Source: Dicyema japonicum (lineage: Eukaryota > Dicyemida > Rhombozoa > Dicyemidae). Taken from it: a stretch of DNA of 64,000 bases. A program made the translations under genes and the position numbers. Position 1 is the stretch's first letter. Each line of letters begins with the position of its first letter. The stretch lies in contig RDEW01000051.1 in NCBI GenBank assembly GCA_011109175.1, positions 180,685-244,684 of the forward strand, read 5' to 3'. The notes under the pieces are model-generated. The model saw nothing but the letters and a program-made list of their open reading frames with translations, made no database searches and was not told where the DNA came from. Shown in pieces: positions 46,863-58,759 of this stretch.

Positions 46863-47645
46863 TATTTATTTTTTTTATTTATTTGCTTTACTCATTTATT
46901 AGCTAACGTAGTGGTTCTGGCGACTTTTCTGTAGCAAATGTTTGGGGGATCGATTCTCCCGTTCATTACTTGATCATTGTGCAGGATTTCTGGAAGGAAA
47001 ACCACAACAACCCAATTGATCTACAAGAGCGTTGGCCTTGCGATCCTGTGGTGACACTCACAAATAATAAAAGCATAGGCGAACAAATGTTCACCATATT
47101 ATAGGTAGACTCCTCATTATTTAATACGATTGTATCGATCTTAGTGGTTGGGATGCCTATAACAATGACTACTTTGTCAAAAGGATTAAAGTCCCTTCCA
47201 TTAATCGCTTCATTAGTAGATCCTCCTGTGATGCATCTGTTTAAGGAGGCGTCTCTAGGATAGCCTTAATAATAATTTGCTCCCTCACTAAACTGGGTCA
47301 TTCCTTATTGGTTCCCACAACTATGCTTCTACATGTACTTGAGTGCTTGATTCCCCCAACATCGATCATTGGAACTGGACTCCTAATCGAGTACCAGCTG
47401 CCAAGAGACAGTCAGCATGGCGATTCCAAGACGCTGAGAGTATCATCTCCGTCAACGGGTTCTCAGAGTCCTGTTGCGACACGCTTAATTAGCTGTCAAC
47501 CATGACATCCCAGAGTACCTCCGTTAGTAAAAAACGTCATGAGCAACGAAAACATTTCAATATTAAAAGCGTAAATATCGTCAATAATTGACACACTTAG
47601 GTGAGTAAATCCTTCAGAGGTAACAGCGAATCATCAAGGCACGTG
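46863..47645. other. Intergenic, nothing recognised
   Basis: Only positions after about 47371 are kept in units 2 and 3. A frame at 47308 lacks conservation and is not supported. Confidence 0.4.
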
Positions 47646-49316
47646 TCAAAACATTTCAACTAAAATAACCGGAAAAACGACTCTATCATGTGTACCCCAC
47701 GTGTGCTTCAAATTCAAAGTAGAAATAAGATTTCGCACACAAAACAATTCCTCAATGTCAATAATACACTTTGGGACGCAATAACTTCCAAACATCGAAA
47801 CAACAACAGACCTGGTACGTGTCATTAACAGAAATACAAATTTTCAGCATTTCTTGACAGATAGCGGGAAATTTCAGCCAAATTAGGAGAAATTGACTCC
47901 AAAATGTTCAGAATAGCCGACGGAGTCACCAAATTCTTCACCTTCTTCACTAATGCGGCCACTTGTACGAAGTACTCCCGAATAATCTCGTATTTCTGGT
48001 CCTCTATGAGTTCAGAGTAGTCCACCACAACATCCTTTAATGAAAAGCAAGAATACAGAATCACTAAGCAAATTTACATTTTCTCCCACGTGGTCAATAA
48101 GCCTGAATAAAGCCAAACAGTACTTTTTAGTCAAATCTCTCATATTCTTGTCAAAAAATAACATGACCAAGCTTTGGTAGTACCCCTTCAGGAAAACGGA
48201 GAAGTTTGCTTTGATCTTCAGCAAGGTAACACATAGAAAGTTTATGTAGTCCCTCAGAATCGTCAAGTTGTGTATGGATAGGACATCACTGGACGCCTCC
48301 AATTGGCTCAGCATATTTTTTAACTGAATAAATCATAAATCACCTGATTTCTCGTCCATGGAGCCAATTCGGTAGAGGAATCACCAAAAATGGCAGAGAA
48401 CTGAGTCACTGACTCGAACACATGCTCTCTGTAGAGTTCTACAAGGCTGGAAATCTTCTCAAATGAGGATAAATTGTTGTTTATGGACATAATTCTGCAG
48501 TTTACTCCATTCGTTCTTCCCTACAGGTAAATAGCAAGTAAACCTGCAAAAAGCACTTCCTGAGTTCACCCTCAGTAAATCTCCCGCTTTTTCTAAGGAC
48601 GGTGACGACTTTAAGAAGTTCAGAGACTCGACCTGAACCGCTTTTTAGCTGAGCCAGAAGAAGGTCCACCATTCTGTCGTAGCTGGACTCAATCATGTGA
48701 AGTATTTTCCGGATTATAAATCTTCTTACATTTATTATAGGTATTGGAGAAAGCTTCTTCCAAAGGGTGAGGATTTGGTGGACCTCATCGTAGTTACCCT
48801 CCTCTATTAAGGAGTCAACCGTCTTGGGCATCCTCAGAATGCAGGCCACGTCCTCAATTTCTCTTTGGTTCAAAAACCTATTCAAATAATAAAATTATTT
48901 TTTAATTTAAAAATAAATAATAAACATTTTAATTATTTAAAAAATTAAATAATAATACTAAAAATAAGAAATAAAATAATTTTGCAAAGTTAAATACATT
49001 ACGGTACTTACAAGGTTTGGTCCACTTTGAAATCGTTCATGTTTGGCTTGATAGACTCAATGCTCAACTTTAAGGCTGATATTTGAGAGGTCATTTGAGT
49101 CCGCTTAGGGTAACTAAGGAAAGGACATTATTGTTGATTTGTTCGATGCTCTGAGAGAACTTTATGAAAGATCCATAGTGAGAGAACGTATTGTTCGACA
49201 TTTCTTCGATTACGCTGTTTATTTCTGATTCAATTTCATTTGGTTTATTTACTAATGGGGTTATTGGTAACATTACATAATTTTGATATATTTTCAGAGA
49301 TGTTATCACTAGACAT
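47646..49316 (-). CDS. COG8: Conserved oligomeric Golgi complex subunit 8, unit 1
   Basis: Tethering factor for intra-Golgi retrograde vesicles. ATG at 49316 (MSSDNISENISK). A 25-nt intron (24 in unit 2) leads to NKPNEIESEINSVIEEMSNN and the family block FSHYGSFIKFSQSIEQINNN. After a 23-nt intron and a long 134-nt AT-rich intron (48878-49011) comes FLNQREIEDVACILRMPKTV, then SGRFTEGELRKCFLQ matching TEAELRxxFLQ. Further introns of 23, 20, 22 and 26 nt restore FESVTQFSAIFGDSS, INFLCVTLLKIKANFSVFLK and DVVVDYSELIEDQK. Stop at 47648-47646. This copy has no obligatory frameshift in the central region, unlike units 2 and 3. Confidence 0.9.
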
Positions 49317-49755
49317 GTGTGACTCACAAAGATCAATTATTTAAATTAAATTTAATAAATTCAAAGTTATATTTATTATTTATTAAATTAACAGCAGATA
49401 CTAAAATAAACGGTAGATAATAGAGAGACCTTCCAATATCACGCATAAGTCTTTCAGAATTAGCGAAGAGGGAGAAAACATCCAGAGGGAGAAACTTCTT
49501 CAATACAAAAGAATCTCAACTCTCTATTATTTATAGTAATGTAGGCGGCGGATTCCTCGAAACACAAAATTTGAGCATATCGTTTGATTTTTTCCCTTTC
49601 TCTCCAGTCAATGAATTTATCGAGTTGTCATGAAAATCTTAATTTTTTTCAATTGCTTATCGTGTTGATTCCACTAGAACATATTTTATAAGTATATTTT
49701 CAAAAAAACTAATATAAGTTTTATTTTTTTATTATTAATAATTTCTTCCAATGAA

Positions 49756-50304
49756 ATGTTTTCTGAAAATTTATTTTTCGTATTTTGAGCATTCACATCG
49801 CAGCTCTGGGGTCTCGCAGATTTGTACTGTGACATTTTATAAAATAAATTAGGGAAGAAGATATTCTTTTAGAAAAAAATTGAACTATCAAAAGGCTGAA
49901 CTGACAAATAAAAGCAATGAATTTAATATGTGTCCTGAAATACTTGACTATTCTTTAAATTTTGTTGGAGAGGTTAAAGAGACAGGTGAGAATGTTATTC
50001 GGCTCTTCAAGGGTTAAAAAATTATTTTAAACAGCTTGAATTGTTTAAATGGAATGCAGAGGTTAAATCAAATTTCAAGAAAGGAAATGAGTTTTATAAC
50101 AGAATTGGTTTTTCAAAAATAAATTTTTCTTTATCACTCCTTCTAGCTGCCCAAAATAGGAGATTAGGTGGAGTCTTACTGTAAGTTGTATTCGATTCAT
50201 TTAATAACTTTTTGATTAGACAACGACAGAAGATTATGAGAGAGCATCAACTCCGACTAATCCAACTATCAGTTATGGTTGTGGCGCTTGGGGAACAAAC
50301 TTAG
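49756..50304 (+). CDS. Unassigned spliced gene at the unit end, unit 1
   Basis: In consensus of the three copies the gene reads MFSEKLFSYFEHSHRGSGVS. A 24-nt intron joins it to GRRYSFRKKLNYQKAELTNK. A 26-nt intron gives KNYFKQLELFKWNAEVKSNF, and a 39-nt intron gives QRQKIMREHQLRLIQLSVMV, ending ALGEQT with TAG only 3 bp before the array junction. About 150 residues, basic, with no clear signal or membrane helix. I do not recognise the family. Unit 1 has one extra T in exon 1; units 2 and 3 have other single-base changes. The coherent spliced frame argues for a real gene. Confidence 0.5.
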
Positions 50305-50531
50305 CCACCCACGTGTCCAAATGTTCCACATCTCTTTCAGTGCACAAGACACCAGCATGAGTACTCGTGGACTTGTCGATCTATGAGAGCAATCGGAATT
50401 TACCGCGTCTACTTATCCCCCTGCAAGTTAGTGAAGTCGGGGTAGTGACGTCAGGGGGGTCAAAAGTTAGAATTACTAAGCCCACGTGATTTAAAGAAAA
50501 CTTGGGAAAATATTACACAAAAGTTAGTAAA

Positions 50532-52150
50532 TTAAACAACAGAAGTCTTGGGGGCTCCTTTTCGCGCTTCGAGCGACTTGGGGACGAAGAAAGACAAAAT
50601 AATCAGACACAAATAAAAAAATGCGATAAATTCGAAGGAAATCAGAGACCCAAAGACCTTCCCAATACTCAAGTCACATTTGAGGGATGCTGCGTATATG
50701 CTCTCAAACATCACGGGAGCAATGGATCTGCAATATTTCCCAATCAAACCTGAAGAGGCACGACAGCGACAATCCAATTCCATTCACGGTCCCCACATCC
50801 TTCACATCCGCAGCGTTGTTGAGAATCAGTCCGATTGGACCGAACATCATGATGTTGTTCGATTTATCAGTATATATTCGACGTACATGAACACTGTGCT
50901 CCCATACGAGGACTGCGTAAAGCACAAATTACACATTTTCGTCAAATGATGTAACTGAGGGGATTGAGGCGATCAGGGGAGAGCGAGCATGTTGACATAC
51001 TTAATGACCTTAAGATCAGACAGTTACCAAACCCAGATGATCCCAAATCTGGACATTAACTGAGTGAAGACGAAGATGGTCAGGAATATCCCTGGGATGG
51101 AGCAGAACGTGATGAAATTCCCAATGGCTTTCGCGGAAAACCCGAGTCCCCCGGATTGAACTTCCGTGGAAAGGTATAGAATCAGCAATTCGTCAACTCC
51201 AATGGAGCATAGCGAAAAGAGCAAGTAGATCCCCAACGAAATGATGACCTTTTTGGATCTATTTCAGTAAACTCAAAAGTGACCTCATTATGCGTGCAAA
51301 AGCCCTGAGAGTCGACTCCTTCGCTGAATTTGGCGGGTTCTTTCATTTCAATGCTGGTGGTCATGCGTATTCTGTTGAAACCTCAAAATACTTTCTTTTG
51401 AGGGATTTTTCGAAGACGTAAACAGAGGTTACGTTTATTCCGATGAAGCGGTCACCACGAGGGAGCACAGGAAGTAGGGGTATCGCATGAAAAACGAAGT
51501 CTTGAACACGTTCGAGTACAATTTGGCTGGATTTTGCAAATATCCTTAATGGGGGTAACAACCACGTGATACCGCCAACCATGGACCCTAAAATGGTCCC
51601 GACATAGACTCCAATCATGTGGAAGAGCATTCCTATGGACTGGTTTTCGTTTGTGCATAAATCGTAGAACTATCGCTTTGCTCAACAAAGCGGTCCCTTC
51701 AATCACGGAAAAATAAACCGGAAACGAGACCAATTAACAGCTTCATGCAAATCGTGAAGTACAGATCAATCGTAAGCCCGAAAATGAGCGTGAATAGGCC
51801 ACTCATGGTTAGGCAGACCATCAGAACACGGTATTTGCTCATTTTGTCTGCAAGTCTACCAATTATGACACTAAAGCTTATCTCCAATAGTTTACCTCCC
51901 AAAAATTCGTCCTCCATAAAATGCCGTTTGGACAAGGCCGGCGTAGTACCCCTTTTCGTACTCCGAATAGCCGAAGAACTGGAAAATCACTAAACCCCAA
52001 CTCTAATCATTTCGGGGATAAATGGCTGGGAGAAAAGCGCGAGAAGACTGGTGGTGATCTTATCTAATCAAATCCAGGGTACCATGTTCATAGTAATCAC
52101 GGTGATTGCTGAAATTGACAACTTTGTGGGTCATACTCCAGATTTTTCAT
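50532..52150 (-). CDS. MFS transporter, ZIFL-like, unit 2
   Basis: Second copy of the unit 1 transporter with scattered substitutions, for example ME for TG in the HFMEDEFLGG shadow frame region. The GGGGG run near the end gives a C-terminus KGAPKTSVV instead of the longer unit 1 tail. Several one-base deletions relative to the other copies (GTCAAATG, GAGGGGATT, TGAATTTGG, GTGGGTCAT) interrupt the frame in ways that are not shared, so they may be read errors. The splice sites are conserved. Confidence 0.75.
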
Positions 52151-52292
52151 GATTCTCAAAATAACTGTCGACGTTGTACAATCTACAACTTAAATAGACT
52201 TAACCGCAATAATCACTTAAATATCACGTGAACTTACGGTGACTCATATCTTTCGTTAACGACATTGATCTACATTTAAGACTCCCATTAAT

Positions 52293-52794
52293 GTGACTGT
52301 TTCTATTTTAGTTGAAGAGCCTCCCCCGATGATTGAATCATTAATTCCTTATACTTCACTAAATCCTAATCAATTTAAATCGATACTGGCTATTGATCTT
52401 TGCCCACAATTGCTGAGTGTTGCCTCTTGTGGTAGCGAGGGAGATCAAATGGGAGAGCTTCTGGTGTTTACTTTGGTGAAGCCTTGAATGCCACGTGACC
52501 TCTTTCACGTGACTCTTAGTAATTCAGCAGCCTGGTATCTATTTATGACTCCCTTTTGTGCAACTAATTCATTTCCTGTCCACGTGGTCCGTGGGTGATC
52601 TGTTTCTTCCAACTTGTATGAGCGCCAACACTATCAGCTGGACGCTTGAGGGCAGCCAACCCCCTCCAAGGATCCTCGTCTTTATTAGACCATTAGCCGA
52701 AAATACTTCCTATATTTTTGTAGGTCAGCCTTTATTTGGGGATGTGGAAGACCTCGCCAGGACGTCCACCAACTTGGTTATTTTTTTGATGTGA
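52293..52794 (+). CDS. Unassigned ORF pair, unit 2 (uncertain)
   Basis: Counterpart of 38701-39165. The first frame has R-to-C and M-to-L changes. The second lacks the stop seen in units 1 and 3 and runs on as GDVEDLARTSTNLVIFLM. Most conserved version of this pair, but still unrecognised. Confidence 0.3.
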
Positions 52795-53280
52795 TCTCTC
52801 ATCATTGCGTCATGCCTGGTAAGAAAAATTCTTGGAAACGGAAAAGGGTTAATTAGTCGACATTAGAATAGAAAAAAATATGAAGAGACGTTCACATCAC
52901 AAAAAAGTCTACCGTAAATAACATGTTTAACAAACCCCACATGAATGTGAAGACCACCAATCAGAGATAAACCATCCGACTGATATTTGAAAGCACGGGT
53001 TTTAGCTGCTACGTTCCTGTTGGCCACGTGTTTCCTTCACTTAAAGGTGTCGATTGAACAGAGTTAAGTGTCACAAGAACAACTCATCGATGCTCTAAAA
53101 CGTTCTGTGGAACTGACACGAGGATTTTAATAAAGTCTAATTTAAAATATAAATGAGGTAACGTCGGCTTCTCTAGACTGAAATAGCTAATGAGAAGGAA
53201 GCGCATTATGGAGATGCCTCAGTATGCTAGTCACGTGGGCACGCATGATTCTGTTCGGTTTTTTTTAAATTGACCAAAAC

Positions 53281-53460
53281 ATGGCAGAAAATTTCATCAC
53301 GGAGAACTACGTCGCAGCAAGTCCACGTACGGTGCTTCCTGAAATTCTTAATGAGGATCTGAAACTGGTGAAGAAAGCAATGAGCAACAGCGAAGACCCT
53401 AGTGATCTGAAGAGTCTGGCGTTAAACAAAGGAGGGCGGAAGAGAGGAAGAGCAAACTAA
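53281..53460 (+). CDS. Unassigned small basic ORF, unit 2
   Basis: Has a proper ATG (MAENFITENYVAASPRTVLP) and 59 codons ending KGGRKRGRAN. Differs from unit 1 at about eight codons without frame loss. The unit 3 version near 59881 has a deletion (GCACGTCACG against GCACGTCCACG) that breaks it. Confidence 0.35.
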   Translation: MAENFITENYVAASPRTVLPEILNEDLKLVKKAMSNSEDPSDLKSLALNKGGRKRGRAN

Positions 53461-53646
53461 TCAAAGCGAGGTACATCAGAATTAAACGTCTCTATGCTAG
53501 CTTGCTTTCACGAAGAAGCAAAGACAAAGTTCATCAGCACCATCCCGCGTCCATAGTCATCCATTGCACAACCTCTGCCCGAAAGCGCCTAGTTATTAAA
53601 GATCACAAGGCACATATAACAAGAATAAATCGTAAAAAATGAAAAA

Positions 53647-53789
53647 TCAGTCAATTCTGATCTTCCGGGCAATCAAACCCGGTAGCAGATGCTTAATATA
53701 GACAGCGAGCCGATGTTTCAGGGGTCCGATGATAATGTGGGAATCGTTTTGATCACTGATAGCCTTCACAATCTCCCTGGCCACATATT
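53647..53789 (-). pseudogene. Truncated SDR 3' fragment, unit 2
   Basis: Only the last ~47 codons of the SDR gene remain (REIVKAISDQNDSHI... to ARKIRID). The upstream part is removed by deletion junction 1. The GGGG at about 53720 keeps the frame that unit 1 loses. Without the cofactor and catalytic parts this cannot be a functional enzyme. Confidence 0.8.
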
Positions 53790-54252
53790 GCCCCACGTTT
53801 TGTAGCCACTACCAAGCGAACCGTTAAGTAGTTACTCTGTAAGGGAGTAAGTTCAAGTCTGTTAGCTGCAATAGTAGGGCTTTTTCTCAACGTAAAGCTG
53901 ACCCACGTGCAGAAGAGACAACATAGAGTTACATATTAACCCCCAAAATTACCAAAAAGAAGTTATTTGATGTATGGAACTGGACTCCTAATCGAGTATC
54001 AGCTGCCAAGAGACAGTCAGCATGGCGATTCCAAGACGCTGAGAGTATCATCTCTGTCAACGGGTTCTCAGAGTCCTGTCGCGACACACTTAATTAGCTG
54101 TCAACCATGACATCCCAGAGTACCCCCGTTAATAAAAAACGTCATGAGCAACGAAAACACATTTCAATATTAAAAGCGTAAATATCGTCAATAATTGACA
54201 CACTTAGGTGAGTAAATCCTTCAGAGGTAACAGCGAATCATCAAGGCACGTG

Positions 54253-55922
54253 TCAAAACATTTCAACTAAAATAACCGAAAAAACGACTCTTATCAGGTG
54301 GACCCCACGTGTACTTCAAATTCAAAGTAGAAATAAGATTTCGCACACAAAACAATTCCTCAATGTCAATAATACACTTTGGGACGCAATAACTTCCAAA
54401 CATCGAAACAACAACAGACCTGGCACGTGTCATTAACAAAAAATACAAATTTTCAGCATTTCTTGACAGATAGCGGGAAATTTCAGCCAAATTAGGAGAA
54501 ATTGACTCCAAAATGTTCAGAATAGCCGACGGAGTCACCAAATTCTTCACCTTCTTCACTAATGCGGCCACTTGTACAAAGTACTCCCGAATAATCTCGT
54601 ATTTCTGGTCCTCTATGAGTTCAGAGTAGTCCACCACAACATCCTTTAATGAAAAGCAAGAATACAGAATCACTAAGCAAATCTACATTTTCTCCCACGT
54701 GGTCAATAAGCCTGAATAAAGCCAAACAGTACTTTTTAGTCAAATCTCTCATATTCTTGTCAAAAAATAACATGACCAAGCTTTGGTAGTACCCCTTCAG
54801 GAAAACGGAGAAGTTTGCTTTGATCTTCAGCAAGGTGGCACATAGAAAGTTTATGTAGTCCCTCAGAATCGTCAAGTTGTGTATGGATAACATCACTGGA
54901 CGCCTCCAATTGGCTCAGCATATTTTTTAACTGAATAAATCATAAATCACCTGATTTCTCGTCCATGGAGCCAATTCGGTAGAGGAATCACCAAAAATGG
55001 CAGAGAACTGAGTCACTGACTCGAACACATGCTCTCTGTAGAGTTCTACAAGGCTGGAAATCTTCTCAAATGAGGATAAATTGTTGTTTATGGACATAAT
55101 TCTGCAGTTTACTCCATTCGTTCTTCCCTACAAGTAAATAGCAAGTAAACCTGCAAAAAGCACTTCCTGAGTTCACCCTCAGTAAATCTCCCGCTTTTTC
55201 TAAGGACGGTGACGACTTTAAGAAGTTCAGAGACTCGACCTGAACCGCTTTTTAGCTGAGCCAGAAGAAGGTCCACCATTCTGTCGTAGCTGGACTCAAT
55301 CATGTGAAGTATTTTCCGGATTATAAATCTTCTTACATTTATTATAGGTATTGGAGAAAGCTTCTTCCAAAGGGTGAGGATTTGGTGGACCTCATCGTAG
55401 TTACCCTCCTCTATTAAGGAGTCAACCGTCTTGGGCATCCTCAGAATGCAGGCCACGTCCTCAATTTCTCTTTGGTTCAAAAACCTATTCAAATAATAAA
55501 ATTATTTTTTAATTTAAAAATAAATAATAAACATTTTAATTATTTAAAAAATTAAATAATAATACTAAAAATAAGAAATAAAATAATTTTGCAAAGTTAA
55601 ATACATTACGGTACTTACAAGGTTTGGTCCACTTTGAAATCGCTCATGTTTGGCTTGATAGACTCAATGCTCAACTTTAAGGCTGATATTTGAGAGGTCA
55701 TTTGAGTCCGCTTAGGGTAACTAAGGAAAGGACATTATTGTTGATTTGTTCGATGCTCTGAGAGAACTTTATGAAAGATCCATAGTGAGAGAACGTATTG
55801 TTCGACATTTCTTCGATTACGCTGTTTATTTCTGATTCAATTTCATTTGGTTTATTTACTAATGGGTTATTGGTAACATTACATAATTTTGATATATTTT
55901 CAGAGATGTTATCACTAGACAT
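54253..55922 (-). pseudogene. COG8: COG8 copy, unit 2, with a frame-breaking deletion
   Basis: Same exons and introns as unit 1. The segment encoding SSDVLSIHNL is two or three bases shorter (GGATAACATC against GGATAGGACATC at about 54888), which shifts the frame in the middle of the protein. The N-terminal intron is 24 rather than 25 nt and is neutral after splicing. The rest is nearly identical. It is a recent duplicate; the break could be real or a base-call error. Confidence 0.65.
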
Positions 55923-56359
55923 GTGTGACTCACAAAGATCAATTATTTAAATTAAATTTAATAAATTCAAAGTTATATTTATTATTTATTAAATTAACAG
56001 CAGATACTAAAATAAACGGTAGATAATAGAGATTCCTTCCAATATCACGCATAGTCTTTCAGAATTAGCCGAAGAGGGAAAAACATCCAGAGGGAGAAAC
56101 TTCTTCAATACAAAAGAATCTCAACTCTCTATTATTTATAGTAATGTAGGCGGCGGATTCCTCGAAACACAAAATTTGAGCATATCGTTTGATTTTTTCC
56201 CTTTCTCCAGTCAATGTATTTATCGAGTTGTCATGAAAATCTTAATTTTTTTCAATTGCTTATCGTGTTGATTCCACTAGAACCATATTTTATAATTGAT
56301 ATTTTCAAAAAAACTAATATATTTTTTATTTTCTAGTATTAATAATTTTTTCCAATGAA

Positions 56360-56908
56360 ATGTTTTCTGAAAAATTATTTTCGTATTTTGAGCATTCACA
56401 TCGCGGCTCTGGGGTCTCGCAGATTGTACTGTGACATTTTATAAAATAAATTAGGGAAGAAGATATTCTTTTAGAAAAAAATTGAAACTATCAAAAGGCT
56501 GAACTGACAAATAAAAGCAATGAATTTAATATGTGTCCTGAAATACTTGACTATTCTTTAAATTTTGTTGGAGAGGTTAAAGAGACTGGTGAGAATGTTA
56601 TTCGGCTCTTCAAGGGTTAAAAAATTATTTTAAACAGCTTGAATTGTTTAAATGGAATGCAGAGGTTAAATCAAATTTCAAGAAAGGAAATGAGTTTTAT
56701 AACAGAATTGGTTTTTCAAAAATAAATTTTTCTTTATCACTCCTTCTAGCTGCCCAAAATAGGAGATTAGGTGGAGTCTTACTGTAAGTTGTAATTCGAT
56801 TCATTTAATAACTTTTTGATTAGACAACGACAGAAGATTATGAGAGAGCATCAACTCCGACTAATCCAACTATCAGTTATGGTTGTGGCGCTTGGGGAAC
56901 AAACTTAG
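56360..56908 (+). CDS. Unassigned spliced gene at unit end, unit 2
   Basis: Copy of the gene at 49756-50304. Exon 1 has the frame-preserving AAAAATTATTTTCG version. One T is missing in CAGATTGTACTG, and an extra A occurs in TTGAAACTATC. Introns are conserved. Confidence 0.45.
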
Positions 56909-57114
56909 CCACCCACGTGTCCAAATGTTCCACATCTCTTTCAGTGCACAAGACACCAGCATGAGTACTCGTGACTTGTCGATCTATGAGAGCAATCGGA
57001 ATTTACAGCGTCTACTTATCCCCCTGCAAGTTAGTGAAGTCGGGGTAGTGACGTCAGGGGGTCAAAAGTTAGAATTACTAAGCCCACGTGATTTAAAGAA
57101 AACTTGGGAAAATA

Positions 57115-58759
57115 TTACACAAAAGTTAGTAAATTAAACAACAGAAGTCTTGGGGGCTCCTTTTCGCGCTTCGAGCGACTTGGGACGAAGAAAGACAAAA
57201 TAATCAGACACAAATAAAAAAATGCGATAAATTCGAAGGAAATCAGAGACCCAAAGACCTTCCCAATACTCAAGTCACATTTGAGGGATGCTGCGTATAT
57301 GCTCTCAAACATCACGGGAGCAATGGATCTGCAATATTTCCCAATCAAACCTGAAGAGGCACGACAGCGACAATCCAATTCCATTCACGGTCCCCACATC
57401 CTTCACATCCGCAGCGTTGTTGAGAATCAGTCCAATTGGACCGAACATCATGATGTTGTTCGATTTTATCAGTATATATTCGACGTACATGAACACTGTG
57501 CTCCCATACGAGGACCTGCGTAAAGCACAAATTACACATTTTCGTCAAAATGATGTAACTGAGGGGATTGAGGCGATCAGGGGGAGAGCGAGCATGTTGA
57601 CATACTTAATGACCTTAAGATCAGACAGTTACCAAACCCAGATGATCCCAAATCTGGACATTAACTGAGTGAAGACGAAGATGGTCAGGAATATCCCTGG
57701 GATGGAGCAGTACGTGATGAAATTCCCAATGGCTTTCGCGGAAAACCCGAGTCCTCCGGATTGAACTTCCGTGGAAAGGTATAGAATCAGCAATTCGTCA
57801 ACTCCAATGGAGCATAGCGAAAAGAGCAAGTAGATCCCCAACGAAATGATGACCTTTTTGGATCTATTTCAGTAAACTCAGAAAGTGACCTCATTATGCG
57901 TGCAAAAGCCCTGAGAGTCGACTCTTCGTTGAAATATTTGGCGGGTTCTTTCATTTCAATGCTGGTGGTCAGGCGTATTCTGTTGAAACCTCAAAATACT
58001 TTCTTTTGAGGGATTTTTCGAAGACGTAAACAGAGGTTACGTTTATTCCGATGAAGGCGGTCACCACGAGGGAGCACAGGAAGTAGGGGTATCGCATGAA
58101 AAACGAAGTCTTGAACACGTTCGGGTACAATTTGGCTGGATTTTGCAAATATCCTTAATGGGGGTAACAACCACGTGATACCGCCAACCATGGACCCCAA
58201 AATGGTCCCGACATAGACTCCAATCATGTGGAAGAGCATTCCTATGGACTGGTTTTCGTTTGTGCATAAATCGTAGACTATCGCTTTGCTCAACAAAGCG
58301 GTCCCTTCAATCACGGAAAAATAAACCGGAAACGAGACCAATTAACAGCTTCATGCAAATCGTGAAGTACAGATCGATCGTAAGCCCGAAAATGAGCGTG
58401 AATAGGCCACTCATGGTTAGGCAGACCATCAGAACACGGTATTTGCTCATTTTGTCTGCAAGTCTACCAATTATGACACTAAAGCTTATCCCCAATAGTT
58501 TACCTCCCAAAAATTCGTCCTCCGTAAAATGCCGTTTGGACAAGGCCGGCGTAGTACCCCTTTTCGTACTCCGAATAGCCGAAAAACTGGAAAATCACTA
58601 AACCCCAACTCTAATCATTTCGGGGATAAATGGCTGGGAGAAAAGCGCGAGAAGACTGGTGGTGATCTTATCTAATCAAATCCAGGGTACCATGTTCATA
58701 GTAATCACGGTGATTGCTGAAATTGACAACTTTGTGGGGTCATACTCCAGATTTTTCAT
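57115..58759 (-). CDS. MFS transporter, ZIFL-like, unit 3
   Basis: Third copy. It keeps motif A (GRLADKMSKYR), the YLQNPAKLYPNVF region and all tiny-intron borders. It has FITYCSIPG where the other copies have FITFCSIPG. A one-base deletion in GGGACGAAG at about 57182 alters the extreme C-terminus, as with other homopolymer differences. Confidence 0.75.

Larger units (their letters stand above)
36711..50307. repeat. Tandem array unit 1, long form (about 13.6 kb)
   Basis: Homology to units 2-4 begins exactly at CCCACGTGTCCAAATG. The left flank differs (CACTTGCTT against CAAACTTAGCCA in later units). Compared with units 2 and 3 it contains two extra blocks, about 40210-43103 and 43286-47370, which hold most of SDR plus RMND1, MED27, the RING gene and the R3HCC1-like gene. 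It appears to be the parental arrangement because the genes split by the deletions are complete here. Confidence 0.9.
50308..56911. repeat. Tandem array unit 2, short form (about 6.6 kb)
   Basis: Same gene order and strand as unit 1 but missing two blocks. Junction 1 lies at 53789/53790, where the SDR 3' end runs into sequence matching 43104 onward. Junction 2 lies at about 53975, where 43286-type sequence runs into 47371-type sequence. Both junctions are identical in unit 3. Confidence 0.9.

Noticed and set aside
46900..47300. Possible small structured RNA because of GC-richer islands
   Set aside because: No recognisable snRNA, SRP or tRNA motif, and this part is absent from units 2 and 3.
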